A stretch of 64,000 nt of DNA from Mesocentrotus franciscanus (taxonomy: Eukaryota; Echinodermata; Echinoidea; Camarodonta; Strongylocentrotidae): the NCBI GenBank assembly GCA_037976565.1, contig CP137683.1, positions 13,411,699 through 13,475,698 of the forward strand, read 5' to 3'. A program made the translations under genes and the position numbers. The notes below the pieces were generated by a model. It saw only the letters and a program-made list of their open reading frames with translations, ran no database searches and was not told the DNA's origin. Positions 58,546 to 64,000 of this stretch are shown piece after piece. Every line of letters begins with the position of its first letter. Position 1 is the first letter of the stretch.

Positions 58546-59420
58546 CCTAAAAAATCAATTTCCTGATCAATTACTAATGACATATCAATAATGGACCAAT
58601 TTGTATTTGAGCAGTGGCAATATAAGACATTTAAGCAAAGCCGAAGCTCATTAAAGTTTACCAAGATATCTTTCTAATCATGAAAACAGATCTTCTAAAA
58701 CCAAAACTGCCACCAGATACTTGTAATGTTCTCTGAAAATCAGATTGTACTTAATTAGGGAAATAGTGTTGTTATTAGCAGGAAATGAAGCATTCATGTG
58801 CATGTAATAAATTGGGTATCTGTCTTCTTTTTTTTCCTTTTCAATTTAAATATTTTCAATGCATTTTGAGAAATTCATAGCTATGGAGAGCATTTGAATT
58901 CTCTGTGCAAAAAAATCTATCTATCTTTGTTTTTAATCACTGAAAATCATTCTATCCAAACTCCTTTTTTCACAATCAAATAGTTTAACCTTTACATTTG
59001 TTTGTACAAGCAGCAGTATTAGGAACACATAATAATTGATAAAGAGGTGCAAACAAAAATTACATTCCAGAATTGTGAAAGATGTGTTCTCACCAATAGT
59101 CATTATCAACTCTTGACAAGGATTACATTGACTGAAATGAGAACACTTCCTCTATCATGAATCAGGCCTATATGATGCAAACTAAGGTATACCCTCCAGT
59201 TGACCTGTGATTATTACAAAAGATTTCTATTCATAAAGCCCTCATTTCTAAAATTTGCTGTTTATGGTGTTTTTTTTTGGGGCTGGGGAGGGGGTATCAT
59301 TACTCGGTTCCATGCTATAGGAATGCAATTAGCTTTCAGGTTATGCCAGCCCGTATAATGTCTGATTGCTCATCTTGTAGTGTTAATTAACTCAGAACAC
59401 ATGTGAACATAGTGCATATT
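58546..59420. other. Non-coding stretch
   Basis: AT-rich, presumed intronic; nothing recognised. Confidence 0.4.
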
Positions 59421-59421
59421 T

Positions 59422-59880
59422 GTTTAAAACTCTGACGTTTCCCAAAGATGGGAACTTAAAGTAGAGTCTTAAACTACGATCTCGTGTGAACGTAGCTATT
59501 GTGTAATATTTCTCGTTCAAATGATAATGCCAACAGGTTCTCTGCTACTGACATGGGACTGTGAACCTAGTGCGTCATTGTTTCAAACTCTGAGGTTTTC
59601 CAAAAGATGCGAACTTAAAGTAGAGTCTTAAACTACGATGATCTCGTGTGAATGTAGCTATTGTGTAATATTTCTCGTTCAAATGATAACACCTTCAGGT
59701 TCTATGTTACTGACATGGGACTGTGAACCTAGTGCATCATTGTTTAAAACTCTGAGGTTTTCCAAAGATGCGAACTTACAGAAAAGTCTAAAGCTACAAT
59801 GATCTTGTAGCTATTGTGTAATATTTTTTGTTCAAATGATAACGCCTACAGGTTCTCTGCTACTGACATGGGACTGACTA
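59422..59880 (+). repeat. Three-copy tandem, about 160-bp unit
   Basis: Copies start near 59422, 59579 and 59743, each with AACTCTGAxGTTTxCCAAAGATG, then TAGCTATTGTGTAATATTT, then TGTTCAAATGATAA-like sequence, then CTACTGACATGGGACTG. Confidence 0.92.
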
Positions 59881-60810
59881 TCCGGAAAGGGGAAGTCATA
59901 AAACCTCAGAGAGGAAAAGATGAATGGTTCCCTTCCCTGCTATTATGGCATGCTGACAGGGAAATGTGACTACTAAACCAGCAGGGTTTGGTGATAACTG
60001 TGTCAGCTCACTGCAAAAAGGACACTACTGTAATGTGTTGTAAATGAATGTAATGTCCTTTTGGCAGTGAAATAACACATCAAACTGTCTTTGTTGTAAA
60101 ACATTTATCTGCATTTCTTCCATGCCCCAAGTGGGGCCGTTTAAGAAATAAAATAATCAAGTTCAAACTGTAAAACAGCAGAGATTGGTGATTAAGTGTG
60201 TCGGGTTCATTGCAAAAAAAAGGACACTAACCTCTGGTGAGAGGCTGCCATGTCCCCTGTTAGCGGAGAGACAACAAGTTCAGTTAGGACTGATAAATGT
60301 GATGATAAATATAATCATAATTCATAACCAATTTGCTTCTCTTGTGCATGTGGAAAATGAATCAGAAATTTTGTTATGAGTCAGACCTTAAAGCTTTATA
60401 ATGCCAATGTGCCTCCCTCAATGATATTACTGTCTCGATAGGACCATTTCGAGAGCAATTTTTCTTAAACGAACCTCAAGATATAATATCTGTGAGCCAG
60501 TAATTGTACTACTTCGATGTGATATCAGTCGCAGAAAGAGTATCCATAGTGCTGGATTGACAGAACCAACAATTTTACCATTGCGAAAATCAGTGAGGGC
60601 TGACAACTCTTATCATTATTGTTATTAGTACATTATAGTTCATCATTATTGTTTTTGCTCATGTCTGATGAAGCCATAGCACCCATTTTGTTGATAGTCC
60701 ACAAGAAGGTCCCTAGAGCTATGGCTTGTTGATGGTAGTAATGGCCTTCTTGCAGGCAGTAAGCAAGTCTCCCATGACTCGAGCCCGAGTTATTTCAGGC
60801 TTAGCATTAA
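59881..60810. other. Non-coding stretch
   Basis: A palindrome at 60008-60075 (CACTGCAAAAAGGACAC / GTGTCCTTTTGGCAGTG-like, loop about 28 nt), with half of it repeated near 60210-60228. No exon recognised. Confidence 0.45.
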
Positions 60811-60814
60811 TACT

Positions 60815-61147
60815 AATAATACTAATAATCTGGATTTATATAGCACTCAATATGGAAACCGTCTCTAAGCGCTTTACAAATATTATTGCCACGGTCATCG
60901 AATTTATAGGTACAATGTGCACCATCTTTACTCCCTGGGTAGTATTCCTACCATATGGTCACCATAAGGGCATAGGCAATTACTAACACAAATGCTTCCG
61001 TCATCCTACGGTCCCCATTTCTCTCTTGGGTATTGAGTGGCAAATGTAGGTTAATGCCTTGTCAAAGGACATTAGTGCTGTGTCGGGGATCGAACTCACG
61101 ACCTTTGAATTTCAAGTCAAGTGCTTAATTAAACCACTCAACTACGA
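60815..61147 (-). mobile_element. tRNA-derived SINE, copy 3 (reverse)
   Basis: Read on the minus strand: tRNA-like head with A-box-like TTGAGTGGTTTAATTAAGC and B box GAGTTCGATCCCC, then CACTAATGTCCTTTGACAAG as in the other SINEs, ending with GTAAAGCGCTTAGAGACGG and GTGCTATATAAATCCA. The tail is shared with 38421-38650. Confidence 0.82.
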
Positions 61148-61207
61148 TGTACTTCATTAGTACTAAACAGGTTAATAAATTGATGGCATTAAGGCGATCT
61201 GACTTAC

Positions 61208-61480
61208 ATTGGCGATTGGCGGACTCGAGTAGACCGGATAAGGCTGAGGATGAGACTGAGGATGCGACTGCTGCTGCTGGTGCTGCTGCTGGTGAGGGGG
61301 TGGAGGGGGGTACCTCTGCATGGTGGGGCTAACGGGCGTCGGCCGGAAGTATTGGTGCCAACCGGGACCCTGGGTGCTGGGCGGGGGAGGCGAGGCCAGG
61401 TTGGCGTTGGGCCACATGCCGTGGGGGGCTTGCGGGGAAGAAGTGTTCCGCCGTACCACTTGGAAGGCTGGTCTAGGTTG
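61208..61480 (-). CDS. Internal coding exon, Pro/His/Gln-rich region
   Basis: The minus-strand acceptor has a clear pyrimidine tract ending CTCCACGCCCTCAG (AG at 61482-61481), and the donor is CCAAT|GTAAGT (intron begins 61207). The exon is 273 bp, 91 codons, phase 0 at both ends, open throughout. It encodes QPRPAFQVVRRNTSSP at the start, then PPPPSTQGPGWHQYFRPTPV, PPPPPHQQQHQQQQSHP and finally YPVYSSPPIAN. It is a low-complexity, probably disordered segment as found in transcription or RNA-binding regulators; no folded domain. It is much more GC-rich than its flanks. A second frame is open but lacks matching splice phase and composition. The parent protein is not recognised. Confidence 0.72.
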
Positions 61481-61672
61481 CTGAGGGCGTGGAGAAACGA
61501 AAGCGGAGAAGTATGGAATAACATGGGATCGCTTGGATATATCATCATAAAGGGTCTGAGGATTTCAAATTTCTTATATTCAAATGCTTGAAAGTTCACA
61601 AATTAATTCATCTAACTCTATATATTCATTCATCTACATGTATATGCTGTCAAACCTCTATACAAAGATTAA

Positions 61673-61736
61673 CCCATTGACTACTAAATTCTAAGCTTAA
61701 TGCACGGAACACCTGGTTCCAGTAGGCAATGGGTTA
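61673..61736. repeat. Palindromic repeat Y, short copy
   Basis: TTAACCCATTGACTACTAAA ... CCAGTAGGCAATGGGTTAA. See 21973-22556. Confidence 0.75.
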
Positions 61737-61764
61737 AGAAAGGAGGAAAATGTGGCCTTTAAAA

Positions 61765-62615
61765 TAAAGGGCAATCCAACCCTGGTAATTAAATTCATTT
61801 GTTTGAAAGCAGAAAATAAGAGATGCTGAATGGCAAAAGTTTGACATAAATCGGACCAATAATAAGAGAGTTATCATGGTTATGATGGTTTGAAATACAA
61901 GATCACTATGCTTATGTGAATCTCAAACTGGCAACTTTGCCAATGGATTTTGACATAGTCATGGACAACTCTCCCTTTTGTCGTGTACAAGACACCCTGT
62001 GTCCACACACAACACTTTTCCGTGATTAGGGGTGATTAGTTATACCGTTTCGGGATAGTTATACGATGAAATTGTGTGTGTGGACGCTTACTAACGATAC
62101 GCTGATAACGAAACGTCGTATAACGAAACGTCGTATAACGAAACGCGGGTTTGGGCATCGTTTCGAACTAGACCTCAATAAAGAATCACGTCTAATCACG
62201 CCTAATCAAGGAATGTGTTGTGTGTGGACGTAACTAGCAAACTAGTCGAACTAGAACGGTATAACTGGGCGGGGCTTAACATGACCTCGCGCGAAAGGAG
62301 ACCTGACCTCTCATTTCTGCTTCCATTTCATGACCGCAGTAGCAAACTGCGCACCTATACGACTTTTGCTGTAGAGTTTCGGGATTACTTTCTTGTGTGT
62401 GTGGACACCCTGGAATTTATATGATGATTCTTTATACGACGTTTCTTGTGTGTGGACACCCTGGAATTTATACGATGATTCTTTATACGACATTTCGTTA
62501 TAGAGTTTCGGGATAAATTGTTTTGTGTGTGGACACGCTGACAGTCATTAATTTCTGTTTTTCTCCCAAGTGCCTTCTCCTGGGGCACTACTCAAAATAT
62601 ATTATGTATAGTACA
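61765..62615 (+). repeat. Interspersed repeat Q, copy 2, interrupted
   Basis: Matches 46063-46366 from TTTGTTTGAAAGCAGA to GGGCACTACTCAAAATATAT, but carries about 550 extra bases (about 61990-62543) after TTTTGTCGTGTAC. Confidence 0.85.
61995..62539. mobile_element. Insertion with GTGTCCACACACAA ends
   Basis: Left CTGTGTCCACACACAACAC and right TTTTGTGTGTGGACACGC are inverse. Internal direct repeats: CGTATAACGAAACGT units (62098-62140), and TGTGTGTGGACACCCTGGAATT with ATGATTCTTTATACGAC twice (62393-62490). Possible GACA flanks (61991-61994, 62540-62543); the exact ends are ambiguous. Confidence 0.7.
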
Positions 62616-62758
62616 TCCTTATAGGTCCTTGAAAAAAAAGGCCCACCGAGACATTCATTTTGAAGAAAACAAATATGACATTTCAATAATTTTGTGTACC
62701 GGTATTGGTCCTGTTGGGAAAGTTGTCCAGCACTACATGACAGTGAATTGCCGATTAA

Positions 62759-63151
62759 AGGTATAGACCAGTTCTGGTCATGTGATTGCATTGTGAAAGA
62801 AATGTTGTGGAATCGATCAGAAAAGGTTGATCATCTAGCATATAAGTATTGGTTTGTACTGCAAGGTTCTGGAATCAGCAAAATGATAAGAAATTTGGCC
62901 CAGTCTTGGTAAAGTTACAAGCACTGTACACAGAAAGATGTATATGGGACTATACACGCGATCGCGATATCTATCCAGTCCGGATAGATATGATAATTTA
63001 CCAAATATATCAATTAGTAGGCGGTTTCCCGGCAAAATTTGTATCATCACGTATTAGTTAAAACATATTCTTTTACATGATTGGTAATAAGAGCTTCCAC
63101 TTCATTTTTTGAGAGGGGGGCATTTCCAAAACTGGTCTATACACTGTACCT
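62759..63151 (+). mobile_element. TTAA-flanked MITE family B, complete copy
   Basis: Ends AGGTATAGACCAGTTCTGG and CCAAAACTGGTCTATACA...GTACCT, with TTAA at 62755-62758 and 63152-63155. 393 bp. The best-preserved copy of four in the window. Confidence 0.88.
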
Positions 63152-63330
63152 TTAAGCCAATTTGAAGTTCCCATGTACGTGTGTGAGTAAAACTTTTAAA
63201 ATTTCATATTATCATTTTCTGTCTGATTTGGTTCAAACTGTCACCTGTAAGCTCTTTTATTTTTCTGCTTTCTCTTAGCTTTGTTTCCTATTAAGTTTGG
63301 ATTTCCCTTTAAAGGCAGGTAGTCCTTATA

Positions 63331-63997
63331 CCGTGTGAGTCAAAAAAAAGTTTACACCTAGAAAATTGCTAATTATTTTTAAAATCATCTATGAACAGTA
63401 AACTATTATACATCTTATGAAAGAGTGTTTTATCCCAAACCATTTGGTATCATTTTTGTGTGGTATGTGTTCATGCTTGGATGAACAGGAGGCATTGTTT
63501 GCGACGGTGCAAAAATCAACTTGTGCCAAAGTTGCTTATCTGATGTTTAAATAAAACAATTGGGATTTGGATATCAAATCGGTTTTTGCAGATCCAGACA
63601 ACATCCCTACCAAAATTAATCATGCCTCATACATGTATATCAAATATCAAATATCAAATATCAACGATCATTTTGTGCATGTGCGTGCGTGTGCGAATTT
63701 GCTTCTGCAAAAAGCATATGCAATGCATTTCATTTGATACATTCAATTCATTCTCTCACTCCGCTAATCCCAACATAATACATGATGTAGGGATCACTTT
63801 GGCGCAAGTTGATTTTTGCACTCTCGCAAACAATGCCTCCTGTTCATCCAAGCGTGAACACATACCACACAAAAATGATACCAAACGATTTGGGATAAAA
63901 CACTCATTCATAAGATGTATAATAATTTACTGTTCATAGATGATTTTTAAAATATTTAGCAATTTTCTATGTGTAAACTTTTTTTTGACTCACACGG
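63331..63997. mobile_element. 667-bp TA-flanked MITE with about 197-bp TIRs
   Basis: Left 63331-63529 and right 63801-63997 are near-perfect inverse arms (tips CCGTGTGAGTCAAAAAAAAG / CTTTTTTTTGACTCACACGG), flanked by TA at 63329-63330 and 63998-63999. The central 270 bp has ATCAAATATCAAATATCAAA and no recognised gene. TA flanks and long TIRs suggest a mariner-type MITE. Confidence 0.92.
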
Positions 63998-64000
63998 TAT

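Noticed and set aside
61204..61599. Alternative 131-residue minus frame over the 61.3-kb exon
   Set aside because: It reads through the strong acceptor at 61481 into AT-rich intron and lacks the Pro/His/Gln composition of the splice-bounded frame.
63586..63939. 117-residue plus frame near the right edge
   Set aside because: It spans the loop and right arm of a MITE; the frame is chance.

Overview
The window looks like nuclear DNA of a marine deuterostome invertebrate, most likely an echinoderm such as a sea urchin. This rests on three things: spliced coding islands separated by very long non-coding stretches, abundant CT/GA, TA and polypurine microsatellites, and MITE-like and tRNA-derived SINE repeats of types I remember from such genomes. 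The species is an inference and could not be checked. No bacterial-style genes, rRNA, functional tRNA or CRISPR array were found. Almost every open frame in the window is chance or low complexity (poly-SL from CT repeats, poly-RE from GA repeats).

Host gene content is small and all on the minus strand. A 273-bp internal exon at 61208-61480 encodes a Pro/His/Gln-rich segment between a strong acceptor and a consensus donor. A candidate first coding exon at 54980-55135 encodes a basic, Gly/Tyr-rich N-terminus after a non-repetitive 5' region. Both donors are phase 0, so they could be alternative N-terminal parts of one gene whose next exon lies beyond the left edge of the window, across an intron of about 55 kb or more. 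A polypyrimidine tract followed by CAG|GTAAGT at about 27.07 kb, with no AG for roughly 148 nt upstream, is a candidate recursive splice site in that intron. The protein is not recognised.

The rest is mostly mobile DNA. Left part (0-12 kb): a TTAA-flanked MITE family, an array of about 150-bp units carrying a small palindromic repeat (called X here), a foldback inserted into a MITE with a CCAG duplication, and a 2.2-kb TA-flanked element (8989-11172). Middle (12-41 kb): a TA-flanked element holding a minus-strand LINE reverse-transcriptase fragment (15197-15821), three copies of a TTAA-flanked MITE of about 380 bp (two sitting in X palindromes), SINEs, other MITEs and large CT/GA arrays. Right part (41-64 kb): a 3.2-kb Helitron-like unit (41480-44685) with a nested TIR element flanked by a 9-bp repeat; a 1083-bp TA-flanked element with perfect 132-bp TIRs carrying the 5' end of a RecQ-type helicase gene (47979-49061), inserted in a GGAGTCGGT minisatellite; a 618-bp foldback with hammerhead-like motifs (51777-52394); and a 667-bp MITE with TIRs of about 197 bp at the right edge.

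Most elements are non-autonomous: no intact transposase, Rep/Hel, integrase or reverse transcriptase is visible. The most interesting candidate is the RecQ-carrying TIR element, followed by the Helitron-like unit, the recursive splice site and the 618-bp foldback.
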